From contig JAQISU010000170.1 in assembly GCA_029339505.1 (NCBI GenBank), positions 1,452,001 through 1,516,000 on the forward strand: a stretch of 64,000 bases of DNA, read 5' to 3'. The stretch is from Unio delphinus. Its lineage: Eukaryota > Mollusca > Bivalvia > Unionida > Unionidae. Under the pieces are notes generated by a model, which was given only the letters and a program-made list of their open reading frames with translations, was not told the DNA's origin and made no database searches. Made by a program: the position numbers and the translations under genes. The number at the start of each line of letters is the position of its first letter. The stretch's first letter is position 1. Positions 1-34,910 of the stretch are shown piece by piece.

Positions 1-99
1 ACTAAGTAATAAATACTGTATTGGTTAAGGTCCTTGTATAATATATATGGAAGATTTATAATTGATTAAGCTGAACTTATTAGATGTACTCTTTCCTAG

Positions 100-21840
<21,741 letters not shown>

Positions 21841-21916
21841 AAATGATAAAATGACTCCAGAATTAATTTATTTGTACACAAATTTAAAATGGTAAATTGA
21901 CATGTTTTTTTGTTGC

Positions 21917-22290
21917 AACATATACCATATCCTACTTGCCAGTTATGTATTTCTGTGTAACATATACCATATCATACTTGCTAATTATGTATTTCTGTGT
22001 AACATATACCATATCCTACTTGCCAATTATGTATTTTTGTGTAACATATACCATATCATACTTGCCAATTATGTATTTTTGTGTAACATATACCATATCA
22101 TACTTGCTAATTATGTATTTTTGTGTAACATATACCATATCATACTTGCCAGTTATGTATTTCTGTGTAACATATACCATATCATACTTGCCAGTTATGT
22201 ATTTTTGTGTAACATATACCATATCATACTTGCTAATTATGCATTTTTTGTCTAACATTTACCGTATATTAAACTTGCCAGTTATGTTGT
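21917..22290. repeat. 42-bp tandem repeat, about nine copies, just after the sulfatase stop
   Basis: The AACATATACCATATC start recurs every 42 bp (21917, 21959, 22001, ...). Because 42 is a multiple of three, several frames on both strands stay open through the array. Those frames are repeat artefacts, not genes. The array lies 77 bp past the sulfatase stop, probably in the 3' UTR or flank. Confidence 0.85.
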
Positions 22291-23567
22291 AATGGCTCCA
22301 TATTTATAATGGTTAACAGGCTAAGTGCTTTCTCGAGAACACTTCACATTTCATGTCTCTGCAGTATTATATGGAGAGCACATATGGTGTTAACCTTGTT
22401 TGACACATCATATTGCATACATGATATGAATTCAATTATAGGTAACTTACTGGTATACAAATTTAATGATTCACAGTATCTCCTAATATGTTAATTCTAT
22501 TCATTTTAGAAAATAATAAAAATAACAGTATTTCGTATGCTAGAGTTATTTTCCTCTGTCAGATAATCATGCAAACACAAGAGTCCCTATTGCACAGGAG
22601 AGTTATCAGTCTGCATGCTTTGTTATGAATATTAGCATTCTTGCCAAGATTAACAAAATGCTTGTGTAGAAAATATGCCAAAAAGACTAAAAGCAGAGAA
22701 ACTTTCACAAATAAAATTGGTTTTATGGTTGAATTTTGTAGGTGTGTTATCATGTACCTCAGTTCACTTGTCTCTAGGTGCTAAATCTCATTAATGCAAC
22801 ATTTTCTTTTTGTACAGCTCTTCTGCATATTTTTAAAATGTTTTTCTATGATGATTAGCCTTGCTGCAATGATTGCAGAGAAGTTGCGATATTAACGCGA
22901 TAATGTAATCAATGATCATTAAGTGCTTAAGATCACAATTTGCAGAAATTACTGAGAAGAGAGAGACTCTACAGTTTGGGTGGATTATTGCGGTTGTATG
23001 ATCATAATTCTCTGGTTCATTTTGCTGCTAATCATAGCTCTGATTGATTTTCAAATTTAATTTTGTAGGGATATGTTTGATTTTAATGTAGCTAAATATT
23101 TTATAATTACTCAGAAAGATATCACTGATGATGAAAGAGTTTTCTGATCCATCAGTCATCTGGAGAAAGCCAAACTGACCTTAAATTATAATGGTTTACT
23201 TTATGCCTATGATAATCAACACTTGTTTCTTGAATTTGGAATTTGATGGGACACAAATCAGCAATAACACTAACTTCTTAATACTGAGCACCAAGTGAGG
23301 CAACATACGACCTCCCACATTCAAGGCGGACACCCTGGCAACTTTAGCTTCTGTGTTTTTATAAGAGTGTGTGTTAAATATTAGGATCATTATCTTTGTC
23401 TGAGTCAAGGACATTGTGTTTTGCTTGTTTGTTATTATAGTTTTAGTAGCAGATTGTTCTAGGATGGAAAATGTACGTAAGGATTAGTATTTTCAGAAAA
23501 TCCCAACTATGACCTAGGTCAAGTAGAGGTCTTGATAATTTTGTTTGTCTAGAAACTATTCATTTGT

Positions 23568-24030
23568 GCTGTATGATCTTGATGTAGAATCATTTGTATT
23601 GTTGTGCTCAGTATTTGATTTGGTTGAAATTATTTATTCAGATTATTTATTAACCGGAAATACAAAGTACTCATGAATAATTTGCTGTATGATCTTGATG
23701 CAGAATCATTTGTATTGTTGTGTTCAGTATTTGATTTTGGTTGAAATTATTTATTCAGATTATTTATTCACTGGAAATACAAAGTGCGCATGAATAATTT
23801 GCTGTATGATCTTGATGCAGAATCATTTGTATTGTTGTGTTCAGTATTTGATTTGGTTGAAATTATTTATTCAGATTATTTATTCACTGGAAATACAAAG
23901 TGCTCATGAATAATTTGCTGTATGATGTTGATGCAGAATCATTTGTATTGTTGTATTCAATATTTGAATTTGGTGAAATTATTTATTCAGATTATTTATT
24001 AACTGGATATACAAAGTGCTCATGAATAAT
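23568..24030. repeat. 116-bp tandem repeat, four copies
   Basis: Unit beginning GCTGTATGATCTTGATG recurs at 23568, 23684, 23801 and 23917 with few mismatches. Non-coding satellite in the region 3' of the sulfatase. Confidence 0.85.
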
Positions 24031-24609
24031 TTTCTTGGACAGAGACATTAACATGGAAATGTAGTGAATTCATCAAAAGTATGTTGTCACATCAGCACGT
24101 CACACTACACTGTACAGGTACATCAACACCTTCAGTCCTGGATCTTATTTTGAACACCACTGAAACGACTATATTGAATAAGGGCCATTTTTTGCCTCCT
24201 CTCCAAATGTGCTTATATTATGTATACTGTACATATCAGGTGGTTAACATTTATTTCTGACATCAGTTTTGAAATTTAATTAGAACTTTATTCATTAAGA
24301 CTGTTGACGTAACCAGTTGGGCTATTTAAATTCTTTTAAAAGTTTCACTTTGTATTCAATAGAATAAAATTTGTTGAATTTTACAAATCTTGTTGTTTTT
24401 TGCTCTTTTCTAGTACTTAGTTTAAGACCAAAGCTGGTATGAGAACGTTTTGACTTAAAATTCTTAAGTATATTAATTTTATTATTTTGACTTGGGTATG
24501 TTTTAGCATCGCTAGTTACATTTTGACTGTAAATCATTCGAATAGTGACTTGCATCTCAGTTTTAAAAAAAAAACTTCTTGCTGTCCCAGTGAAAGCCCC
24601 ATTGTAACT

Positions 24610-24850
24610 TTTGAATCTGGGTGACAGGGTGGTCTAAAGCTCACGCCTTTACTGATGACTGCTCTCTCACCTCAGTTCGTGTAGGTTTGAGTTTTGGGCT
24701 TGGTCAATGTCGGACTGTGAGAATGCTGACAGGAGATTTCCATGGGTTGGTGGTTCCTACTGGAATTTTCCAAGTTTCTTCCTCCAACAGTTATACTGGC
24801 TGCTATGTATAACTTACCTTGATCTGAGAAATAGCATTCAAATCAAAATC
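24610..24850 (+). repeat. tRNA-derived SINE
   Basis: The head contains an A-box-like GGGTGGTCTAAAGC and a B-box-like GTAGGTTTGAGTTTTGG. It is followed by a SINE body and a tail (ATACTGGCTGCTATGTATAAC ... GAGAAATAGCATTCAA) related to the repeats at 6,437 and 26,405. Orientation follows the pol III boxes. Confidence 0.55.
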
Positions 24851-26030
24851 ATATGATGAGTGTGTTGTGGATTCCGTTCCCACAACCCCCAAATGTTCTT
24901 TAAAATAAGTGCCAATGTTGGATTCATGCATGTAGGAGGGACATTGTACGGCTGACAGAATCACAAGATGGACTTATATCTGCAGTAAACAGTTTATAAG
25001 TGGGATTGTCCTGCTGATGTATTATCCTGATCCTACATTAGCAACACTTATGCCTAACTGGATTCAATATTTATGTCTGTTTATAACAAAGAAAAGAATG
25101 AATATATTTTGCATTTTTTGTCGCTATCAAAACTATAAGATACATCTACTATTTCAGTTGGTTAGTCTCGTATGAATCGTATTAGTCTCACAAGATCGTG
25201 CCTTGTACTTGATAGTTGTAGTATTAGCTCTGATTAGCTTTAAATATTACTGTCATAAAAGTAATCTGACATTCGATAAGTGACTAGAAATGACATGATT
25301 CACCAGCAACTGGTTTATGCTATGCCTTCACTTGGGGTTAAGTCTATGAGAAATTTACTCTCAAGGAAGTATTGTCCCGTCTGTGCTGATATCTTGTAAT
25401 ATTATAGAGCGCCTACTAGAGCTATTCATCAATAATTCTAATTTTTATAAATTGACTGCGTTGAAAACATTTTGATTGGAAATACACAGCCATGTGATAC
25501 TGATCTGGTATTTCTGACACATCGATAAATTCTGCTGACTACTTTTGGTTCCCTGTTTCCAAATTATTTGATATGAAGTTTTATCTATATCAAACCCTTA
25601 CATCCTAATAATAACTACAGGCTCCCATCCACCACTTCTGCGTTTTCCGATCAATAATGACAAGTCATAGCTTAAAATCGTCCACTAGAAGCTAAAATAT
25701 TGTAAATGCACAGACTGTCCTGCACTCCTTGCTTACCCTTTTTGCCAAATAAGGCATCTGACAGACTTTAGAAACCAATCTTTTGATATTATTGCATTTC
25801 ACCTCGACAGCATGTCACAGCAATGTTTATTAAAAAAATGTCAACAAAAGGCATTCACTAAAATTGACACGATTTTGCTTTAGTAAGTTTGAAATGCTTA
25901 CCGAGAAACATCGACGTTGCTATAACAACACTTGCCATACGGAAGTGTATTTTTCTAATAAAAAGAATATTCCTAGTTCAAACGCAACAAATATATTTTA
26001 TATATTAAAATAATGATCATGAACAATATA
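24851..26030. other. Intergenic, no gene seen
   Basis: AT-rich sequence without long frames or recognisable domains on either strand. Confidence 0.5.
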
Positions 26031-26039
26031 TCACCGGCA

Positions 26040-26874
26040 TAATAATAATAATAATAATAATAACAATAATAATGATAATGAGGAATTTGTATAGTGCCTA
26101 ATTTGTAGATGTTCTATGTACTTTTACTACATCTATGATGATATGACTAGAAAAAAAATTCCCATGAAATTGGAAAACATAAAAAAGCTGAAAGTATTTA
26201 AGATATGAAACATTATTAGGTCATTAACTTTCCTCTTGCATTCGAAAGGTTGAATGTTAAGAGCACTCTTGAAAGGGATCACAGTATTTGTGTCAAATTT
26301 CAATGGGCAATTCGTTCCACGTTGCTGGCCCTGGTATGCAAAAGAAAAATGTCCATGTGACTTCATTTTAAGAGTGGGAATAATGACTATACATTATTAT
26401 ATATAATAATAATAATACTGGCCGCCATGTATAGCCTATCTTGTACTGAAAAATGGCGTTAAGCCCTATAACAACAACAACAATGAGTAAACGATTGTCA
26501 GAAGAGGAGGGTAAACATCTTGCTGGTGTGTACACATGAGTGACATGAGTGAGGTCAGTTAGGTATCCTGGACGAGAGTCGGTCAGTGAAACGTGGCACA
26601 AAGAACAAATTTTGTGTTTGATACTGGGTCGAATGGACAGCTAGTGTGAGGTACAGAGTAGTGGGGAGGTGTGCTCTGATCATGGTACTCTGAAGATGAT
26701 CCGGGCAGCTGTATTTTGAAGATTCTGGAGTAGATATTGAGACAAACAAGATAGAATTGAGTTACAGTCCAATCTTGAAAGTACTAATGAACAAACACGT
26801 GTTTTAGTGGCATCAACTGAACGATATTTACGAATGCAGCTGATGCGTCTCAGCTCAAGAAATGCAGCCTTGCA
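26040..26874 (-). mobile_element. 3' fragment of CR1/L2-like LINE
   Basis: Reads antisense. The tail (AAT)n is at about 26,040-26,075, and the C-terminal ORF2 sequence (FDTNTVIPFKSALNIQ; RRISCIRKYRSVDATKTRV) matches the other two LINE copies in this window. The match to them stops at about 26,874. A SINE fragment with ACTGAAAAATGGCGTTAAG is nested at about 26,394-26,480. Confidence 0.75.
26394..26480 (-). repeat. SINE fragment nested in LINE
   Basis: ACTGGCCGCCATGTATAGCC ... ACTGAAAAATGGCGTTAAG followed by (ACA)n, breaking the LINE sequence; same tail as at 6,437-6,500. Confidence 0.45.
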
Positions 26875-26884
26875 ATTAGTCACC

Positions 26885-29052
26885 CATGGTATAGCAGTGT
26901 TAGGGACCAGCTTCGCACTGCTAAAAGACATCGCCGAAAAGCAGAAAGTCTTTGCCTTTCCACCAGACTCACTATTGATAAACAAATCTACGAAGCCGCT
27001 AAGAAGAACGTCACAAACATAGTCCATTTAGCCAAATCATCCCACTACAGTACTAAGATCACAGAGAGTTCTAGCTGCAAAGAGCTCTTCGAGATAACTT
27101 AAAAACTAATGTCAAAGAACAAATGTACACCACTTGCAACAACCTTCTCTCCACTAGACTACCATACCAATTTGCAAATTTCTTCGATGACAAAGTACAA
27201 ACCATTAGAGATTCGCTTGACAGCACAATTTCAACTGATTCGTCACCATACAGTCATGATGCAGAATTTCAGCGACAATCGTTAGGAGCATTTGAACCTG
27301 TTTCAATTGATTTAGTACGGACAATCGTGATGAAAAGTGCACCAAAGTCTTGTGAACTTGATCCAATTCCGACATCACTGCTGCTTGAGTGCTTAGACTC
27401 AATATTGCCTTCACTAATTGATGTTAATATCTCTCTCTCATCAGGGGAATTCCCATAATGTTTCAAAACTGCCATCGTAAAGTCACTGCTGAAGAAACCA
27501 ACACTGGACCATAACGATTTAAAGAACTACTGCCCAGTTTCTAATCTCCCATTCATATAAAAAAAAATCTTAGAAAAGGTTTTTCTAACTCAACTTGTAT
27601 CTCATTTTAATTCAAACAGTCTTTTTAGCAATGTACAGTCTGCATATCGCCCTTGCCACAGTACGGAAACTACTCTTCTGAAAGTATTTAGTGACATTCT
27701 CTCTGCTTTTAATAGTGGAAAGATTACAGTCATCACTCTCCTGGATTTATCTGCAGCATTTGACACAATAGACCATGATATATTAAATCACCGTCTCCAG
27801 CATGTATTTGGCATTCAGAATATAGCCTTACAGTGGTTCAAGTCCTACTTAGTGAACAGGACACAAATTAAATCTGCAAATTGAATACACTCCAGCCCAG
27901 TTGACGTATGTTGTGATGTTCCACAGGGATCTGTTCTTTGTTCTTGGACATGTTCTCTTCATTCTGTATACTCAGACGCTCTCAAGTGTCATAGATCATC
28001 ACCCAGTGTCGCACCAATTGTATGCTGATGACACCCAAATATACAAGTCTAGCTACCCAACTGAAATTGATGATACCATCCATGGAGTAGAGAAGTGCAT
28101 TTCTGATGTGAAATCATGGATGACATGTAACAAGCTGCAGATGAATGATTATAAAACTGAGGCTATTCTGATCACAACACAAAGACTTTCTCATTCACAT
28201 CCTTTACCTCAGACAATAAATATTAGCAACACCAACATTAAATTCTCACAGTCACTACGGAACCTAGGCGTTACTCTAGACAGTACTCTCACAGTGTACC
28301 AACATGTCATGAACATATATTTGCAAGGCTGCATATCTTGAATTGAGACGCATCAGTTCCATTCGTAAATATCTTTCAATTGATGCCACTAAAACACTTG
28401 TGTGTTCATTAGTATTTTCAAGGCTGGACTATTGTAACTCAATTCTGTCTCGTTCGTCACAATATTTACTCCAGAAACTTCAAAAAGTTCAAAACACAAC
28501 TGCACGGATCATCTTTAGAGTACCGCGATCAGAGCACACCTCACCACTGCTCTGTACCCTACATTGGCTATCATTTCGATACAGAATCAAACACAAAATT
28601 TGTTCTCTGTGCTATGTTTCAATGACAGACTCCTGTCCAACATACCTATCCAGCCTCACACATGTGTATACACCAGCTAGATCCTAACGCTCTTCTTCTG
28701 ATAATCGTATACTCATTGTTCCCAAGGTGAAAACAAAGTCATATGGACAACGTTCGTTTGCACACCAGGGCCCGGCGACTTGGAACGAATGCCCAATGAA
28801 ATTAGACACAAAGACACAGTGGTCCCTTTTAAGAGTGCTCTTAAGACTCACCTGTTTCGACTGCAGGGACAAACTTAGCGACCTAATCATGTTTTGTATC
28901 TTATCTGTTTTCAGCATGTTTTTATGTTTTCCAATTTCATTGTTTTGTCATTTGTTGTTCTGTAGTGTAGTCATATCATTATTGATGGTGTAAATCGCTT
29001 AGAGCTTCGAAAGATTAGGCGCTTTACAAAGTCCTCATTATTATTATTATAC
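26885..29052 (+). mobile_element. CR1/L2-like LINE, ORF2 reverse transcriptase pseudogene
   Basis: The + strand carries the linker and reverse transcriptase of a non-LTR element in several frames: SLLKKPTLDHNDLKNYCPVS, TVITLLDLSAAFDTIDH, YADDTQIYKSSYPTEID, RISSIRKYLSIDATKTLVC and a C-terminal FKSAL-type block, ending in (ATT)n near 29,038-29,052. Stops and frameshifts separate the blocks (for example after NLPFI near 27,560 and at 27,882), and the endonuclease domain is missing. Its 5' end abuts the 5' end of the antisense fragment at 26,874, giving a head-to-head pair. Confidence 0.85.
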
Positions 29053-32000
29053 ATACTGCGTTGACGTTGTTCATGTTGTATTTGTTTGGATTGTTGCGAT
29101 GCCTGACCTTTCCGATCAATTCTTTGGCTACTTGTTTCTTGTTTGTTGTTTGCACGTCACTCTGGTCTTTCTTCTTGACTTTTGGTGGTGCCCATATCAT
29201 TTTTGGTGAACCACGCTTTCATTTCTTATATTATAGTAGGGACGGTGTCAACATGGCTGTCATATTTCATTAGATGGGGTTTGTAACCCATCACTGGATT
29301 CTTTCTATTTCTCTCCCATCGTGGTGACTGTGACTGATTTGGTTTATTTTGGCTTTTGTTTCTACTCGCTTTTGGTAACATTTTGTGAAGTCTCTCATGT
29401 TTACCTGTCATATTCAAAGGTTTCGGGTGAACGATGCAAGGACACAACAGGAATTGTCCACTGCTTCCATTACAATCATTTAAAGGTTTTATATTTTATT
29501 GTTTTCTTGCGTGTTTACCGTTCAGTTCCTTTCAACAGAGACATGTTTCAGTTTTGCGTTCTCCATTAACAAGGACTTAGTGGGAGCAACTCTGCGTTGT
29601 TATTATAAGGAGTCCATCTGCTTAAAAACGTCATGTCGTAAGACGTTTGATTATTGAGATATTACACAAGGGGTTTTCTTTTAGGTTTAGTTCTTAAAAT
29701 ATGTAACAGAAAGAAGTGACACCAATAATATAAGTAAAAATAACAATTGTTTTATTTTTCTACGATACAACGTGAAGATACAAGAGACACGTACAGCATT
29801 GTGAATTAAATTCCAATCAATTTTAAATGTTCCATCACAAGTCCAAACTATAGAGAATGTACCAAAGAATTTAAATAGTCATAAATGGTCTGGTATAACA
29901 CACTGATGCAATCCAGAATATATTTGAATGAGTTTACACACTCAAAAGTAATGTGCTAATCTAAACGTCATTGAGCCGTTGCCTTATTTCAATAAATACT
30001 ATACATAAATATTTCCTTCCGAATAAAAGCTGACACCACAACTGCAAACTCCGACCATGGATTCGAAAAGGAATGAATTATAGATATACTATTATTAAAT
30101 ATTGTTCAATACACATTTTTGATTGACGTAAATGTGAATCATCCCAATGTAACATTACAATCTACCTCTAAACAAGACTGGGCCTAGAATGTTCGGAACT
30201 CAAATGCTACTTAAACATTGAATGTATAGCTTACAATCATTGACTAAAGTTTGCCATGTTTTTCCGAATTTACAATACTATTTGATAGCTTGGTACGTGA
30301 CATAATTTTTGCGTGTTTAGGTGTAAAACATTCTCCTCTTCATATCTATGCACCATACTGTTTTGAAATTGAGAAAATCAGTGTAAGTTCCCCCATCAAT
30401 ATGCATCTAAATTTAGTATCTAAGTTATTTAATTATTCTAAATCAACGTATCACTCACCGAGCACGTGTAATTAAATTCAGAAAGTTCTACCACAAAAGG
30501 TACATTCCTAGCTTTTCACATTGAATTACCTGCATATATTTAAAATATCGCATTTAAGTGTTAAACATGACAGATAAATATCAACTATAGAACTCTTTTG
30601 TTTGCTTAAACAACTGGGTAGATTACTCCCATGTAGCAGTTAAAATTTTATTACAAGATTTAAGTGACAAAACATTCCATTAAAATTGGCTACGGATATA
30701 AAATTCATTATATGATGGACAACTTTACAATCGTCCTTCTTAAAATTGATATCTTGGTAATATCATCAAATTTTTAAAAAAAATTTGAAACAAAAATTTA
30801 TGATAGATTCCATGCCTCAGACTGCTCGTATACACTAAATATTTTGTATTAAAATGCGATATTATGTTGTCATGTCCATGCTCTATGCTGGAGAAATAAG
30901 AAGGCCATTCATGTGTTTACTTCATCAGTTTTCTACAATATTACTGATTTTTCTCTATATGAAAAAGAGCCACGATTTAATTCATAGCTCGCTTTCACTC
31001 GAGCGTGCATGCAAACATGGCGTGTTAATCAAAGCATGATACTGTGGATGCGCTGTATGCAAACCGTCTTGAGAAAAAATAAAACAGTAGTTTGATTGTA
31101 TTGATCTTGTTTACTGAATGTGTGTACTTGTGTGTGTGTGTATGTGTGTGTGTGTGTGTGTCTTTAGCTTTAATTTTTCACAGTACGACGATATGGATCT
31201 GTAGACGGGTATAGTGAGGTGATTTATGATACGATTTGAATGAAAACTCGGCATTCATCTTTTTAGTTTCTTACCTTTATTTCAGGTAAAAGTCCTAGTC
31301 TGCTAGGCGCAAGTTTATGCATTTTGTTCAGAACTTATTTTGCAATGTTCGAATAATGTAGGCATAAAGCAAACGACAAAAATATTCAAACACATCAAAT
31401 ACTCAAGTCATAATCGAACGATAGAATAATAGATATGCGTTAAATATATATATTAAAGCCAAAGGAACGACTTTATCCTATGTTATAAAATATATAATGG
31501 AAAACAACATTTACCAAATACGTTATGCATCATGGCTCTTTGTATGGATTATTCCTAGACACAGAGTATACTATTATAATGGAATAAATTATGGGAGAGG
31601 CGAGTTGCTCTGTGGTTATGTACATAGTCCCATTTCGTTCCAGTTAAATGTAAACGCCTCTACACGGCATAGGTTATTCTTTATCAGTATATGTTTAGCA
31701 AGCGTATCATGAAATATACATAATACGCCTGTCCCGTCTTTTATAGTTCTCCATGTAGGTTCTTGTAGAACCTAGCTTAAAGACTGGCTTTAACCATCTT
31801 AACTTTTGTAAAGCTGTGCGGATTGTGATTAAATGTAATGAGCTGAACAAACTAATCTGAATTAGACATGGTATGATCTTAACATCGGAACACAAAGCCC
31901 TTGCTGCACGAAGTTCACAAAATTTAGTGAAGGTAGTTAGGTGAAATACAATATTTTTGCAGGAACAATAGACATTTTTCTTTTAGCCCAAGATTAACAT

Positions 32001-32853
32001 TTATTGTGCATATCCTAATTGCTATCCCTCCGTAATTGTTGGTCAAGATACAAAGCCTAAAACTAAAGTTAAATTTCATGAAGCAGTTTTCCTCTTTTAG
32101 TCACAGCGATGTCGACTTTTAGGTTTCTTTCAAACCCATGGTGTAAGCCAATCAGTAACTTTTCGAAAGGTGCAAGGTCGAGATTTGAAGTTCGTTTCAC
32201 CCGCAACTCGACTTTGACCTCTTGACCCTCAATTCGATTGATCTCCTATTTGTCTCGAATGCAAGCCTTCCTCGATACTTCTTATGATGTATATCGCCTG
32301 TCTAGTAGAGTTCTTCTAGTCTTGTCATTTGACATTTTCAACCCAAAATCAATAGATGTGTCCCCTTTTTGAAATGCAAACAATCTACAAAGTTTCACCA
32401 ATGAATGATTTTTAGGATTTAAGCAGTTGTGAGTAAATAGTTTGCAATTTTCAGTACCTTTGACCTTGACTTCTCGAATTCTGACCCAACAATTAATTGT
32501 GTAGAAAGGTTGTGAAAACTAGTATAAAGAATCTCTTTTGATTTCAAATATATCAACATACTCTAATGAGATTCTAACTTATAAGACTGGTCGTGAAATT
32601 ATAATAAAACGCTTTTGAAACTCTTGTAATCGTTTGAATATCTACAGGTAACAAGAAACCTAGCTGGACTCTCATCATCAAAAGATTAGTGTTGGTATTG
32701 GTCAGCCGGGCATCAGGATAATGTACCTGGCTGGGAGGTGATATTACATGTCTGGGCATGATGCCCGATTGCTAGACATTACTATAAACTGCCTCAAAAC
32801 AGACATCGCAGCAATATGACTGAAAAGTTGTTAAAGCTATGTTAAAAATCGAA

Positions 32854-32884
<31 letters not shown>

Positions 32885-34498
32885 GTACTCGTGTGAAAAG
32901 AAACATAATTAAATGTATTAACCAGTGCCGTTGAAATAAATTCTGATGGATGAAATCACACTTGACCTTGCAAAACGACACCTATATTTTATTTTTTTAT
33001 TTTGCATAGACAGGCAATGTTACCTTTGTATGTTTATCCCACCATGGTTATTACTAAGTTTAATTCATTTAGGCTCCTGTTTTTTTGGTATACATATTCC
33101 TCAAAAACAATTCTACTTTCTAAATTACTGATTAAAATAGCTACCAAATGTGCATTATCAGGCAGAACATACTGCTCAGTTTGTATGTATCCATGGTAAG
33201 AGTACTTACATTAACTTTTTGAAGCAATGTACCTCTTATGTCTAAAAATAAAATTGATACCTCTCTATCTTTACATTCTATAAGTTACCTTCCTTTCTAG
33301 TAATGGATTGTCCGACCAGGGGAAGTACTTTGCTAGATTGTGATTATCTAGGGTAGCACTTGCATTAGTTTAAACTGATTGCATAGTATTTTTATTCAGA
33401 ACCATTTCGTGGGTATAATTTGTTTTAAATATTGTTTTAGACTTAATGTTTGTACAGTTAACTTTTACCATCAAACACTGAATAAAGAGGAATATTTTCT
33501 GTTTGCTTTACCTACTTAGAGAAGGTTATTCCTTCATTGAAATGGACATAATCCATATGATGCTAATATATATTTCTGGCAACATCTTCTGCATGCCTCT
33601 GGTTAATGTATTCACGTGTGTAATGTTAGTGTATATCTTTAACGGTATATCAGCCGGTGAATTCAAACCCTTGATATTGTCATGATCAGTAGATGTGTTA
33701 AACAATGTTAAGACTTCAATTTGGGCGTATGGGATAGATTCACGGCCGTATTAATTATGGTCTAATTATGGATTCGCTAATTTAATGTTGTAAGCCATAA
33801 TATATTGAAACGTATGATTACCAAATATAAAAAACCAGGTTAGACTCCTAACTGTTGGTATGTACAAAATACATTTGTAAACGGTAGCGGTCATTACCTT
33901 TTTGTAAATTGTAGAGCCTATCTTTATCGATGTAGTAATGCATCTGTTATTTGCATTGCCATAGAATGGAGAAAACATCCATGCAAATATACTGTTTTGA
34001 GCTTCAAAATATTTATAATCAAAAGATACTTACGTTTGGTTAAGTAGATATAAGGAAATGTTTAACGCGTGAAGTGGGAAGAATTTGTATTGCCGCTCAT
34101 GGTTTCGCCATAATTTACGACATAATGTTTCATATCTCTCGTAAAATATTACCCTATATCTACTAAATCACATAGGTATCCTCTATCTCTCATTGACATC
34201 TACTAATCTATTAAACCAAATAGGTATCCTCTATCTCCCATCGACATTTTATTTTGTTTTCAACTGCACATTTCTATTGTGGCTTATTTCATGAGATGTT
34301 CCATTCATTATCTTTTTACACTGTTGTTATTCCTTAAGTTTTTAAATACAATTTTCGAAACAATTATTATCCTTTATTTAAGAGCAGTAGTCTGTTCTAC
34401 ATTACGTTCTACCTATGGTTACTTTTCAACCGAGACAAATGTGTTCTTACTTTGTTTTAGTATTGAACCTAATTGCATGTAAAACTAATTTGTTGTCA
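29053..34498. other. Intergenic host sequence, no gene supported
   Basis: About 5.4 kb of AT-rich sequence. It holds a (GT)n run at about 31,131-31,161, a SINE 3' end at about 32,680-32,850 with a (CA)n tail at 32,857-32,883, and a repeated 'TAGGTATCCTCTATCTC' segment at about 34,170-34,240. No frame longer than about 80 codons has a recognisable domain. Confidence 0.55.
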
Positions 34499-34519
34499 TA
34501 TTTATATATTATATATATG

Positions 34520-34612
<93 letters not shown>
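34499..34612. repeat. (TA)n microsatellite at the edge of the outer Polinton
   Basis: Over 80 bp of pure TA dinucleotides end exactly at the A preceding AGCAGCAG. The outer element therefore appears to sit in, or next to, this tract. A target duplication inside a TA repeat would be invisible from this side. Confidence 0.85.
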
Positions 34613-34614
<2 letters not shown>

Positions 34615-34910
34615 CAGCAGAAGGGGCGAATCAGACAACATTTTTAGACAAGTTTTCACTGAAATCACGCTTAAAAACAATGAAACCAATGACATCAGGC
34701 CCCCCAATGTGTATGTGAATCATGGATTAGGTCCCAAAAAAAATATGAAAAAATCAATGAAATTAATAAAATCCTCCATCGATTTTTGGGAAAAAAGGGA
34801 CTACAACATCGTTGTCACTCACCCCTTCTGCTGCTAAAACTTTCAGTTGGGGTTAACCGAATATTTGATCCAGTCCGATACGATATCGTGTTCGAGGGTC
34901 ATGTAAATCA
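34613..34910. repeat. Outer element left TIR (minimum extent)
   Basis: It starts AGCAGCAGAAGGGG at 34,613 and carries an inverted copy of that motif at 34,822-34,835 (CCCCTTCTGCTGCT), the same internal arrangement as in the inner TIR. From 34,855 to about 34,910 the minus strand reads the last ~19 codons and stop of the packaging ATPase (HDPRTRYRIGLDQIFG then TAA), although the ATPase gene itself belongs at the other end of the element. The TIR therefore includes ATPase 3' coding sequence. The partner TIR is outside the window. Confidence 0.75.

Noticed and set aside
21897..22292. Open frames of 117-131 codons on both strands with a repeated TYTISYL-like peptide
   Set aside because: They lie in a 42-bp tandem repeat whose length is divisible by three, so frames stay open without selection.
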